Shown here one piece after another: positions 8,228 through 16,242 of a stretch of DNA of 25,363 nt. The translations under genes and the position numbers were made by a program. The notes beneath the pieces are model-generated. The model saw nothing but the letters and a program-made list of their open reading frames with translations, searched no databases and was not told where the DNA came from. The DNA is from an uncultured Bacteroides sp. Its GTDB lineage: Bacteria > Bacteroidota > Bacteroidia > Bacteroidales > Bacteroidaceae. Where the stretch lies: assembly GCF_958445495.1 (NCBI RefSeq), contig NZ_CAUCSQ010000059.1, positions 1-25,363 on the forward strand. The letters are read 5' to 3'. Within the stretch, counting starts at the first letter, position 1. Every line of letters begins with the position of its first letter.

Positions 8228-8818
8228 ATGAAAAAGATTTTTGCAGCTTTAATGATTGCCGTATGCATTGGCATGACAATGCCCGCCCAGGCACAGATAC
8301 ATTGGGGCGTAAAGGGAGGTTTGAACTTGTCCAAAGCGAGTTTGTCCAATGTTGAAGATAACTTTAAGAAAGATAATTTCACAGGATTCTTTATCGGTCC
8401 GATGGCAGAAGTAAGCATTCCCGTCATCGGGTTGGGAATCGACGCCTCCCTGCTTTTTGCCCAACGAGGCATAAGCGTGTCCGAGGGAGACGATACATAT
8501 ACCATTAAACAGAATGGAATAGACATTCCGGTAAATCTGAAATACAATATCGGCTTAGGGAGCTTATTGGGACTTTACCTTGCGGCCGGCCCTGATTTCT
8601 ATTTTGATTTTGCCGGCAATAAAACAATCGAAGGCACCAAGACCGACAAGAAAAGAGCGGAAATAGGCATCAATGTAGGAGCAGGCATAAAACTGTTGAA
8701 CCATTTGCAACTGGGAGCCAATTACAACATACCGTTGGGAGATACCGCCAAGCTGGAAGGGACGGATGCATCGTACAAGACCAAGACCTGGCAGGTATCT
8801 GTCGCTTACCTTTTCTGA
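8228..8818 (+). CDS. small outer-membrane beta-barrel protein (OMP_b-brl_2-like)
   Basis: This 196-residue protein has a signal peptide (MKKIFAALMIAVCIGMTMPA, cleavage probably after AQA at about residue 22). The mature N-terminus HWGVKGGLNLSKASLS is the typical first strand of Bacteroidota barrel proteins annotated as porin family or outer-membrane beta-barrel proteins. Strands alternate glycine and aromatic residues (GLYLAAGPDFYFDF, VGAGIKLLNHLQLGANYNI) and the chain ends in VAYLF with the terminal Phe. It is probably an eight-stranded barrel. Its function is unknown; members are often structural or stress-related. It is transcribed from its own promoter and followed by a strong terminator 30 bp after the stop, so it appears monocistronic. 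Confidence 0.85.
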   Translation: MKKIFAALMIAVCIGMTMPAQAQIHWGVKGGLNLSKASLSNVEDNFKKDNFTGFFIGPMAEVSIPVIGLGIDASLLFAQRGISVSEGDDTYTIKQNGIDIPVNLKYNIGLGSLLGLYLAAGPDFYFDFAGNKTIEGTKTDKKRAEIGINVGAGIKLLNHLQLGANYNIPLGDTAKLEGTDASYKTKTWQVSVAYLF

Positions 8819-8848
8819 TAACATATCCGTTAATATATCCGGAACCGG

Positions 8849-8878
8849 AGGCTTTCGACTATCGAAAGCCTTTTTTTT
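8849..8878 (+). terminator. rho-independent terminator of the barrel gene
   Basis: A perfect 10-bp stem, AGGCTTTCGA (8849-8858) with TCGAAAGCCT (8862-8871), has a 3-nt loop and is followed by an eight-base T-run. The T-run directly touches the -7 element of priA. Confidence 0.9.
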
Positions 8879-8886
8879 ATATCTTT
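8879..8886 (+). promoter_or_regulatory. -7 element of the priA promoter
   Basis: TATCTTTG ends 9 bp before the priA ATG, so a transcript starting about 5-7 bp downstream would have almost no leader. The -33 region would fall in the stem of the preceding terminator, where TTTCG is the nearest partial match. Confidence 0.5.
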
Positions 8887-8895
8887 GCGCCTGCA

Positions 8896-11352
8896 ATGAA
8901 AAGATATGTAGACGTTATATTGCCGCTTCCGCTTCCAAAGAGCTTCACTTACTCCTTGCCGGACGAGTATGCGGAAGAAGTCAGGACAGGCTGTCGTGTA
9001 GTAGTCCCCTTCGGACGGAAAAAATACTATACGGCCATCGTCCGCAATGTCCATTATTGTGCTCCGTCGGAATATGAGGTAAAAGAAATATCCGCGCTGT
9101 TGGATACTTCCCCTATTTTGCTGCCTGACCAGTTTAAATTCTGGGAATGGATAGCCGATTACTACCTTTGTACACAAGGCGATGTATATAAAGCGGCATT
9201 ACCTTCCGGACTGAAACTGGAAAGCGAGACAATCGTGGAATACAATCCGGATTTTGAGGCAGATGCACCGTTGTCGGAAAAAGAACAGCGTATTTTAGAC
9301 CTGCTTGCCGCCGATTCGCAACAATGCGTCACCAAACTGGAAAAAGAAAGCGGCATAAAGAATATACTTGCCGTCATTAAATCCTTGCTTGATAAAGAAG
9401 CGATTTTTGTGAAAGAAGAGCTGAGGCGTACCTATAAGCCCAAGACCGAGGCGCGGGTACGTCTTGCAGGAACGGTTGGCGAAAAACAACTCCATATTCT
9501 GTTCGACCTGCTCTCACGCGCCCCGAAACAACTGGCTCTACTGATGAAATACGTAGAATGCTCCGGGATTCTGGGAGATAAGCCTCCCAAGGAAATCTCC
9601 AAGAAAGAACTGTTGCAGCGTGCCGGTGTCGCTCCTGCCGTGCTGAACGGCCTGGTCGATAAAAAAATATTTGAAGTTTACCATCATGAAATCGGCCGGC
9701 TGAACCGGCAGGAAACAGAAGTTGCCGGGTTGAACCCCTTGAACGAGTTCCAGCAACGGGCATACAACGAGATTGTGCAGTCGTTCAGGGATAAGAATGT
9801 CTGCCTGCTTCATGGAGTGACATCCAGCGGCAAGACCGAAATCTATATCCATCTGATAGAAGAAGCCGTCCGCCGTGGAAAACAAGTATTGTATTTACTG
9901 CCGGAAATCGCGTTGACAACACAGATAACAGAGCGTTTGCAACGTGTATTCGGTTCCCGCCTGGGTATTTATCATTCTAAATTCCCGGATGCCGAGCGGG
10001 TAGAGATTTGGAGAAAACAGTTGGGAGAAGACGGGTACGACATCATTTTGGGAGTCCGTTCCTCAGTTTTCCTGCCTTTCCGGAATCTGGGGTTAGTGAT
10101 TGTAGATGAAGAGCATGAAAATACCTACAAGCAACAAGACCCGGCTCCCCGTTATCATGCGCGTAGTGCCGCCATCGTCCTGGCCGCCATGTACGGGGCG
10201 AAAACATTGCTGGGAACGGCGACCCCCTCCATTGAAACCTGGCAGAACGCCCAGGAAGGGAAGTACGGCTTCGTGCAGTTGAAAGAACGGTATAAAGAAA
10301 TCCAGTTGCCGGAGATTATTCCGGTAGATATAAAAGAACTGCACCGTAAGAAGCGGATGGTCGGCCAGTTCTCCCCGCTCCTGATACAATATATGAAAGA
10401 AGCCCTGGGGCGGAAAGAACAAGTAATCCTTTTCCAGAACCGCCGCGGATTTGCTCCGATGGTAGAATGCCGCACCTGCGGTTGGGTCCCGAAATGTAAA
10501 AACTGCGACGTAAGCCTGACCTATCACAAAGGAATCAACCAATTGACCTGCCACTACTGCGGTTACACATATCAATTGCCGAGAGCCTGCCCGGCTTGTG
10601 AAGGGACAGAACTGGTGAACCGCGGTTTCGGGACTGAAAAAGTCGAGGACGACATTAAAATCCTGTTTCCCGAAGCGTCTGTGGCACGGATGGATTTGGA
10701 TACTACCCGTACCCGTTCCGCCTATGAGAAAATCATTGCGGATTTCGAACAGGGGAAAACCGATATATTAATCGGGACCCAGATGGTGTCGAAAGGGCTG
10801 GATTTCGACCATGTAAGTATTGTCGGCATTCTGAATGCCGACACCATGTTGAATTATCCCGATTTCCGGTCTTACGAACGGGCCTTCCAGTTGATGGCGC
10901 AAGTAGCGGGACGTGCCGGGCGGAAAAACAAACGCGGGCGGGTGATACTCCAAACGAAAAGCATCGACCATCCCATTATTCGCCAGGTCATTGCCAATGA
11001 CTATGAAGATATGGTAGGCGGGCAGTTGGCGGAACGCCAGATGTTCCGCTATCCCCCTTACTACCGTCTGGTATATGTCTATCTGAAAAACCATAATGAA
11101 ACATTGCTGGAGCAGATGGCGGCAGTAATGGCGGACAAGCTGAGAGCCGTATTCGGCAACCGCGTGTTAGGCCCCGACAAACCGCCTGTGGCCCGTATCC
11201 AGACATTGTTTATTAAAAAGATAGTTGTTAAAATTGAACAGAATGCTCCGATGGGACGTGCGCGCGAGTTGCTTCTGCGCATTCAGCGGGAGATGATAGA
11301 AGATGAACGCTATAAATCCTTGATTGTCTATTATGATGTAGACCCGATGTAA
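8896..11352 (+). CDS. priA: primosomal protein N' (replication restart helicase PriA)
   Basis: PriA is a superfamily 2, 3'-5' DNA helicase that recognises stalled forks and reloads the replisome. The 818 residues include an N-terminal 3'-end binding domain (RYVDVILPLPLPKSFTYSLP at residues 3-22), a winged-helix region, and a helicase core with Walker A GVTSSGKT (307-314) and Walker B DEEH (404-407). GTATPSIETW follows as motif III. The zinc-binding region has eight cysteines at 525, 528, 534, 537, 552, 555, 565 and 568. LIGTQMVSKGLDFDHV and QVAGRAGR are motifs V and VI. The length is slightly above the 730-residue E. coli protein and is usual for Bacteroides. It has no partner gene nearby. 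All key residues are intact. Confidence 0.97.
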   Translation: MKRYVDVILPLPLPKSFTYSLPDEYAEEVRTGCRVVVPFGRKKYYTAIVRNVHYCAPSEYEVKEISALLDTSPILLPDQFKFWEWIADYYLCTQGDVYKAALPSGLKLESETIVEYNPDFEADAPLSEKEQRILDLLAADSQQCVTKLEKESGIKNILAVIKSLLDKEAIFVKEELRRTYKPKTEARVRLAGTVGEKQLHILFDLLSRAPKQLALLMKYVECSGILGDKPPKEISKKELLQRAGVAPAVLNGLVDKKIFEVYHHEIGRLNRQETEVAGLNPLNEFQQRAYNEIVQSFRDKNVCLLHGVTSSGKTEIYIHLIEEAVRRGKQVLYLLPEIALTTQITERLQRVFGSRLGIYHSKFPDAERVEIWRKQLGEDGYDIILGVRSSVFLPFRNLGLVIVDEEHENTYKQQDPAPRYHARSAAIVLAAMYGAKTLLGTATPSIETWQNAQEGKYGFVQLKERYKEIQLPEIIPVDIKELHRKKRMVGQFSPLLIQYMKEALGRKEQVILFQNRRGFAPMVECRTCGWVPKCKNCDVSLTYHKGINQLTCHYCGYTYQLPRACPACEGTELVNRGFGTEKVEDDIKILFPEASVARMDLDTTRTRSAYEKIIADFEQGKTDILIGTQMVSKGLDFDHVSIVGILNADTMLNYPDFRSYERAFQLMAQVAGRAGRKNKRGRVILQTKSIDHPIIRQVIANDYEDMVGGQLAERQMFRYPPYYRLVYVYLKNHNETLLEQMAAVMADKLRAVFGNRVLGPDKPPVARIQTLFIKKIVVKIEQNAPMGRARELLLRIQREMIEDERYKSLIVYYDVDPM

Positions 11353-11377
11353 GGACCTTTCGGGAGTGAGTAACTTT

Positions 11378-11533
11378 TCATGTTTTTGGGTTCGTTATTC
11401 GTGCAACTTCTTTCATTCCATGCATTTGCGGTAAATCTCCAATCGTGAGAATAACCCGGATTTGACCTCCTTTCAAATCAATTCGCAACGGATGAACGGC
11501 AAAACCCTGCACATTTATTTTTACCGGATGCAT
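11378..11533 (-). pseudogene. short unrecognised reading frame, possibly the 3' end of a decayed gene
   Basis: The minus strand encodes 51 residues starting MHPVKINVQGFAVHPLRIDL and ending EVARITNPKT. The strand-like alternation of hydrophobic residues and the Bacteroides-like codon choice suggest real coding history. Upstream, the same frame runs on through a single TGA at about 11558-11560 into another coding-like stretch (LMPPNGLRSYFPAIPH just before the TGA) as far as about 11630. The simplest reading is a small gene broken by a nonsense change, or a short gene starting at the ATG. I do not recognise the family. It occupies an otherwise gene-free interval (11353-11823) on the strand opposite to both neighbours. 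Confidence 0.35.
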
Positions 11534-11667
11534 GACGGGATGGCGCTGGTTATCAAATCAATGAGGTATCGCCGGAAAATAGGAACGTAGACCGTTTGGC
11601 GGCATGAGTCCTGTAGATACTAAGGAGGAAAACCGGCAAGGTCAGAAAGAAAGAGTCACCAGTCTCA

Positions 11668-11717
11668 AATAGCCGTTACGGTTTGGGGTGACTGTTCCTG
11701 AATAACCGTTACAGTTT
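11668..11717. repeat. imperfect 17-bp direct repeat
   Basis: AATAGCCGTTACGGTTT at 11668-11684 and AATAACCGTTACAGTTT at 11701-11717 differ at two bases and start 33 bp apart. The first copy lies within an inverted pair, AGTCACC (11654-11660) and GGTGACT (11687-11693). It could be an operator pair for the downstream gene or a remnant of a repeat element. Confidence 0.45.
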
Positions 11718-11728
11718 TTGCACAAAAA

Positions 11729-11768
11729 TAAAAAGAGGGAGGATATGCCTGTATGTCCTCCCTTTTTC
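11729..11768. terminator. hairpin with flanking A and T runs (terminator-like)
   Basis: GGGAGGA (11737-11743) pairs with TCCTCCC (11756-11762), with A-rich sequence before it and TTTTT after it, so it could terminate in either direction. It lies about 380 bp after priA and 56 bp before the next start codon. The sequence TATTTTTG at 11770-11777 (a TAnnTTTG match without a clear -33 element) directly follows and could start the next transcript. Confidence 0.65.
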
Positions 11769-11823
11769 CTATTTTTGGAGGCTGCTAACAGAGGCAGATA
11801 TGTATTTATAAATTCAATTAACC

Positions 11824-13620
11824 ATGAAAAGACTCTCGATTTATTGCTTGACATGTCTTATCGGTGCAGGACCCCTTCTTGCACAGCAAGGAGTTACCCA
11901 ATGCGGCACTCCTACCGGACAACCGAAATTCCCGTTGGGAATTTATCAGGAATTGCCCGACCCGGAAGCCCCCTCGGAAGAAGAGTGGGCAACGTTTACT
12001 GCCACTCAGGTATCCTGGGGAACAACTGACGTGCGGTATGCGAAACATCAGCTTCCCCGGCTGAAACCCCGTCATACCGTTACTTTGAAAGGCTGGCGGG
12101 GCGAACGGGTGAATGCGCAGGCTGTCGTGTGGACCGGGACAGAGCTGGAAAACCTGAATCTCGGATTTTCCGGATTTAAGGATAAAAAAGGCAACCTTCT
12201 TCCTGTAGATGCTTTTAGCGCCGGATTTGTCCGGTACGTGATGACAGACGAACTGAATAAAGACGGGCGCGGCGCTTGCGGATACCGGAAATCCGTGAAT
12301 TTCGATTCCTTGTTAGTCGCCGACCCGATTGATGCGGGGCTGGAAAGCATGAAACTGCCTGCACGCACGGTACAGCCGGTCTGGGTGCAGTGCCGGATTC
12401 CGCAGTCTGCCGTTCCCGGAACTTACAAAGGAGAGCTGCAGGTCAAGGATGGTTCCCGTTTGCTGCAACGGCTGAATCTTGAAATAACGGTTTCCTTCCG
12501 GGAGTTGCCGCAACCGTCGGAATGGGCCTACCATTTGGATTTATGGCAAAGTCCGTATGCCGTAGCCCGTTATTACCAAGTCCCTCTATGGAGCCAGGAG
12601 CATCTGGAGGCGATGCGTCCTTTGATGAAGATGCTGGCGAATGCCGGACAGAAGATTATCACGGCGACTTTGACACACAAACCCTGGAACGGCCAGACAG
12701 AAGACTATTTTGACACGATGGTTACGTGGATAAAACGTGCGGACGGAACCTGGCTTTTCGATTATACCGTTTTCGACCGTTGGGTCGAGTTCATGATGAG
12801 CGTGGGGATTGACAAACAAATCAACTGCTATTCGATGGTTCCCTGGAAGTTGTCTTTCCAGTATTACGACCAGGCGACGAACTCGTTGAAGTTCATCAAA
12901 GCACAGCCGGGAGAACAAGCCTACGAAGAGATGTGGGTAGCGATGCTGACCTCTTTTGCCAGACATTTGAAAGCGAAAGGCTGGTTTGACATTTGCACCA
13001 TTGCGATGGACGAACGCCCGATGGATGTGATGCAGAAAACGCTGGAAGTGATTCGTAAGGCGGATGCCGGATTCAAAGTCTCGCTGGCGGGCAATTATCA
13101 TGCGGAAATCGACCCCGACCTGTATGATTACTGCATAGCAATCGGACAGGACTTCCCGGAAGAAGTGCGCCTCCGTCGCGCGGCAGAGAAGAAACGCACC
13201 ACTTATTATACCTGTTGCACGGAAGCGCATCCCAATACGTTCACCTTCTCGGAGCCGGCGGAAGCAACCTGGATAAGCTTCTATTCGGCAAAGAAACATT
13301 TGGACGGTTACCTGCGCTGGGCATACAACAGTTGGCCGTTGGAGCCGTTGCTCGATTCCCGTTTTCATACGTGGGCGGGAGGAGATACGTATCTGGTATA
13401 TCCCGGAGCGCGCAGCAGCATCCGTTTCGAACGACTGATAGAAGGAATACAGGCGCATGAGAAAATAACTATCCTTCGGCGGGAGTTTGAGAGAGAAGGA
13501 AACAAATCCGGATTGAGGAAAATAGAAAAAATGCTCGCCCCGTTCAAGCTGGGAAGCATGCCGGAAATACCTGCGGCAGTTACCGTGAACCGTGCGAACC
13601 AGATATTGAATTCATTTTGA
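11824..13620 (+). CDS. secreted GH123-like (DUF4091) glycoside hydrolase-type protein
   Basis: This 598-residue protein has a signal peptide (MKRLSIYCLTCLIGAGPLLA, cleavage near residues 20-21). An N-terminal beta-sandwich with LKGWRGERVNAQAVVWTG (about residues 87-104) leads into a TIM-barrel-like region starting near HLDLWQSPYAVARYY (about 238-252). These match the DUF4091/GH123 architecture. GH123 enzymes remove beta-N-acetylgalactosamine by substrate-assisted catalysis using an adjacent Asp-Glu pair. Here DE at residues 396-397 (context TIAMDERPMDV) is the obvious candidate. The C-terminal WAGGDTYLVYPG is also typical of the family. It stands alone, without SusC/SusD or other carbohydrate genes, so the substrate is unknown. 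The next gene starts 11 bp after its stop, suggesting one transcript. Confidence 0.75.
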   Translation: MKRLSIYCLTCLIGAGPLLAQQGVTQCGTPTGQPKFPLGIYQELPDPEAPSEEEWATFTATQVSWGTTDVRYAKHQLPRLKPRHTVTLKGWRGERVNAQAVVWTGTELENLNLGFSGFKDKKGNLLPVDAFSAGFVRYVMTDELNKDGRGACGYRKSVNFDSLLVADPIDAGLESMKLPARTVQPVWVQCRIPQSAVPGTYKGELQVKDGSRLLQRLNLEITVSFRELPQPSEWAYHLDLWQSPYAVARYYQVPLWSQEHLEAMRPLMKMLANAGQKIITATLTHKPWNGQTEDYFDTMVTWIKRADGTWLFDYTVFDRWVEFMMSVGIDKQINCYSMVPWKLSFQYYDQATNSLKFIKAQPGEQAYEEMWVAMLTSFARHLKAKGWFDICTIAMDERPMDVMQKTLEVIRKADAGFKVSLAGNYHAEIDPDLYDYCIAIGQDFPEEVRLRRAAEKKRTTYYTCCTEAHPNTFTFSEPAEATWISFYSAKKHLDGYLRWAYNSWPLEPLLDSRFHTWAGGDTYLVYPGARSSIRFERLIEGIQAHEKITILRREFEREGNKSGLRKIEKMLAPFKLGSMPEIPAAVTVNRANQILNSF

Positions 13621-13621
13621 G

Positions 13622-13628
13622 AAGGAGG
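13622..13628 (+). promoter_or_regulatory. strong Shine-Dalgarno site deciding the phosphatase start
   Basis: AAGGAGG lies two bases after the stop of the GH123-like gene and three bases before ATG 13632. Such sites are uncommon in Bacteroides. It supports ATG 13632 over the in-frame TTG at 13617, and suggests translation coupled to the gene upstream. Confidence 0.6.
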
Positions 13629-13631
13629 TCT

Positions 13632-14102
13632 ATGAAGAAAATACTATTTGTTTGCCTGGGAAATATCTGCCGCAGTTCTGCGGCAGAAGGAGTTATGCTC
13701 CGTCTGGTAAAAGAGGCGGGGTTGGAAAAAGAGTTCGTGATAGATTCTGCCGGAATCCTGTCCTACCATCAGGGAGAATTGCCGGATAGCCGGATGAGAA
13801 CCCATGCGGCACGGCGCGGTTACCGGCTGGAACACCGTTCCCGGCCCGTCCGCACCGGGGATTTTTATGATTTTGATTTGATAATCGGTATGGACGACCG
13901 GAACATAGACGATTTGAAAGACAAAGCCCCTTCCCCCGAAGAATGGAAGAAGATTCGCCGCATGACGGACTATTGCACCCGCATTCTGGCAGACCATGTT
14001 CCCGACCCCTATTATGGAGGGAGCGAAGGATTTGAGTATGTGCTCGATGTACTTGAAGACGCCTGTGCCGGCCTGCTTACTTCTTTAACTCAGGATAGCT
14101 AA
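13632..14102 (+). CDS. low-molecular-weight protein tyrosine phosphatase
   Basis: This 156-residue cytoplasmic phosphatase has the P-loop right at the N-terminus: VCLGNICRSS, with the nucleophile Cys8 and Arg14. The general-acid loop DHVPDPYYGG (about residues 121-130) has the conserved Asp-Pro. The length is normal for the family. In Bacteroidota these enzymes are usually linked to tyrosine-kinase control of polysaccharide export, but no kinase (Wzc-type) or capsule gene is present here, so the substrate is unknown. It follows the GH123-like gene by 11 bp. Its last 26 bp overlap the 3' end of the convergent HD-domain gene. The frame stays open upstream to a TTG at 13617, but the ATG with its Shine-Dalgarno site is preferred. 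Confidence 0.92.
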   Translation: MKKILFVCLGNICRSSAAEGVMLRLVKEAGLEKEFVIDSAGILSYHQGELPDSRMRTHAARRGYRLEHRSRPVRTGDFYDFDLIIGMDDRNIDDLKDKAPSPEEWKKIRRMTDYCTRILADHVPDPYYGGSEGFEYVLDVLEDACAGLLTSLTQDS

Positions 14103-16149
14103 TCCGGGTATGATAAGCAATCTTTAATTTTTCTTTGAACACGGCTTTGACCGTCGCTATATCCTTGAAAGTGATTGGACATTCCTTGAAATAACCTTCA
14201 GTGACCTGGGAGTCAATTATTTTGTCGACCAGGTTACTGATACTTTCTTCCGTATATTCCGGCAAGCTGCGTGACGCGGCTTCCACCGCATCCGCCATCA
14301 TCAGGATGGCCTGTTCCTTAGTGAACGGGTTCGGGCCGGGATAAGTGAACATCTCTTCATCCGGCTCTTCGCCGGGATGCTCGTTTTTCCATGAGATATA
14401 AAAATATTTTGTCTTTCCCCGTCCGTGGTGGGTGCTGATGAAGTCCTTGATAACCTTAGGCAGGTTGTGCTTGTCCGCCAGTTTCAGTCCGTCCGTGACG
14501 TGGCTGATTACGACCTGGGCGCTTTGCTCATAGTTGAGGTTTTTGTGCGGATTGATTCCTCCGGATTGGTTCTCGGTGAAGAAAGCCGGGTTTTCCATCT
14601 TGCCGATGTCATGGTACAAAGCCCCTGTACGCACCAACTGGCTTTTCGCACCGATGCGGATGGCCGCTTCCGCCGCAAGATTGGCTACCTGCATGGAATG
14701 TTGGAAAGTGCCGGGAACAGTCTCCGACATTTGGCGGAGTACATCGTTGTTGATGTTGGAGAGTTCCACCAAAGTGACGTTGGAAGTGAACCCGAACGTT
14801 TTTTCCAACAGGAATAGCAGCGGATAAGCGAATAACAGCAATATCCCGTTGATGATGAAATAAGTGTACATCCGTATGTTCAGTTTCGAAAAGTCGTTTG
14901 AAAGCCCGTTTTCCGTCATCAGCTCGAAAGCGAAGTAAATGGCGGCATAAGTCAGTATGACTAGCAATGCCGTGCGGAAAAGCTGGGACCTCTGCGAGAG
15001 TTCCCGCAAACTGAATATCGCCACCAGTCCGGCGGCCAGTTGGGTCAGGATAAACTCATGAGGGAAACGCAGCGATATGGAGCATATCAGTATCGTGACG
15101 ACGTGGGTCAGGAAAGCAGTCCGGGAGTCGAGGAATACGCGGATGATGATAGGCAGCATCGCATAGGGGATGATGTACACGTTGAATAAATTGTGCGTGA
15201 CCATGAAAGCCGTGACTATGCTGTAAAAAACAATCAGCGTGAACAACAGAGACAGGCTGCCTTTCCGCTGGTAGTAATCCTTCCGGAACAAGTCGAGGTA
15301 AAGCATGAAACAAAGTATCAGCATGCCGACAAACAGGATTTGCCCGCCGAGGATTAGGCGGCCCTGCCCCATTGACTCGTTCCGTTTGATAGATTCCTTG
15401 CGCAATGACTCCAGGATATTGTAAGTTTCCGGGCTGATGATTTCTCCCCGGTCGATAATCTTTTGTCCGCTGACTACCAGCCCGTTTGCCCAGGAATAAT
15501 TGTTCAGCATCTCTTCTTTGGCGCTCTGCGTCCGTTGTTCGTCAAAGCTCAGGTTGGGGGTGATGTACTCGTTCAGCGAGCACTGCCTTAGAATCTCCCG
15601 GTTGAAATGGGCGGAGTCGGACGAAAGCAGATGCTCATACGCTCTTTTTACGGTGTAGATATTCCCGGTGGAATGCGAGTTGGCAAGCTTGTCGTCGATA
15701 ACCATGATAGACGATGTACTGTCTTTCTGCAACTGCCGCATCTCCTCCGTCGATACGATTCCGGCCTGGTAAATCTCTTTCAGGGCATGTTCGATGTGCC
15801 GTAAATACTCTGTGGAAGGAAGTATCCCTTTCAGGCTCGTATGGTAGTTCTCCTTCAATCTGGCGACAGCGTCTTTTTCCGCCTGTCTGTCAAGCCGGTA
15901 GTAAGGTTGGAAGAGCGCCATCAGGCTGTCTTGCTCGCGTTTCACTACGGCCTCGTCTTTATAAATCGGGAAATCGAAAGTCGCTATCAACTGCCCGTAT
16001 TTCCAAGGCTTGTTCATATCAAACTGATAGTTGAACTTTCCGTCTCGCGGCAGGAAATAGACAATCAGCGCCACTGTACCCGCAAATAGCAGCGATTTAT
16101 ATAGCAAATCTCTCTTGGAGAAGCTTTTTTTCTTCTTTGAGTGTTCCAT
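14077..16149 (-). CDS. 7TM receptor-HD (PgpH-like) phosphodiesterase, probably for c-di-AMP
   Basis: This 690-residue inner-membrane protein has a short cytoplasmic N-terminus rich in Lys and one membrane segment (about residues 17-34). A large extracytoplasmic 7TMR-HDED domain (about 35-260) and a block of about seven membrane segments (about 265-455) follow. The C-terminal HD domain has the metal-binding HD at residues 513-514 (LYHDIGKM) and a paired His at 574-575 (STHHGRGKTKYFY). This architecture is that of PgpH, which degrades cyclic di-AMP in Firmicutes and Bacteroidota. The c-di-AMP assignment is by family knowledge. All HD ligands look intact. The gene is convergent with the phosphatase gene and their ends overlap by 26 bp. 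Its start is 93 bp from the divergent gltX. Confidence 0.9.
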   Translation of the reverse strand: MEHSKKKKSFSKRDLLYKSLLFAGTVALIVYFLPRDGKFNYQFDMNKPWKYGQLIATFDFPIYKDEAVVKREQDSLMALFQPYYRLDRQAEKDAVARLKENYHTSLKGILPSTEYLRHIEHALKEIYQAGIVSTEEMRQLQKDSTSSIMVIDDKLANSHSTGNIYTVKRAYEHLLSSDSAHFNREILRQCSLNEYITPNLSFDEQRTQSAKEEMLNNYSWANGLVVSGQKIIDRGEIISPETYNILESLRKESIKRNESMGQGRLILGGQILFVGMLILCFMLYLDLFRKDYYQRKGSLSLLFTLIVFYSIVTAFMVTHNLFNVYIIPYAMLPIIIRVFLDSRTAFLTHVVTILICSISLRFPHEFILTQLAAGLVAIFSLRELSQRSQLFRTALLVILTYAAIYFAFELMTENGLSNDFSKLNIRMYTYFIINGILLLFAYPLLFLLEKTFGFTSNVTLVELSNINNDVLRQMSETVPGTFQHSMQVANLAAEAAIRIGAKSQLVRTGALYHDIGKMENPAFFTENQSGGINPHKNLNYEQSAQVVISHVTDGLKLADKHNLPKVIKDFISTHHGRGKTKYFYISWKNEHPGEEPDEEMFTYPGPNPFTKEQAILMMADAVEAASRSLPEYTEESISNLVDKIIDSQVTEGYFKECPITFKDIATVKAVFKEKLKIAYHTRISYPELKK

Positions 16150-16206
16150 ATCGTTGAAATTTTTGCGAAAAGTACAAAAAAAAACAATAGTGTGGAAAAA
16201 AAGGGT

Positions 16207-16214
16207 TAATTTTG
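16207..16214 (+). promoter_or_regulatory. -7 element of the gltX-waaA promoter
   Basis: TAATTTTG matches TAnnTTTG and lies 28 bp before the gltX start. A good -33 TTG is not seen at 19-21 bp, so the match is moderate. Confidence 0.5.
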
Positions 16215-16242
16215 CCGCGATTTACCTATACTAACCCAAATT

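Noticed and set aside
12586..13458. A 290-codon minus-strand reading frame inside the GH123-like gene
   Set aside because: It is antisense to a gene with a signal peptide and a family-typical active site. The composition is rich in Arg and His, as expected for a shadow frame.
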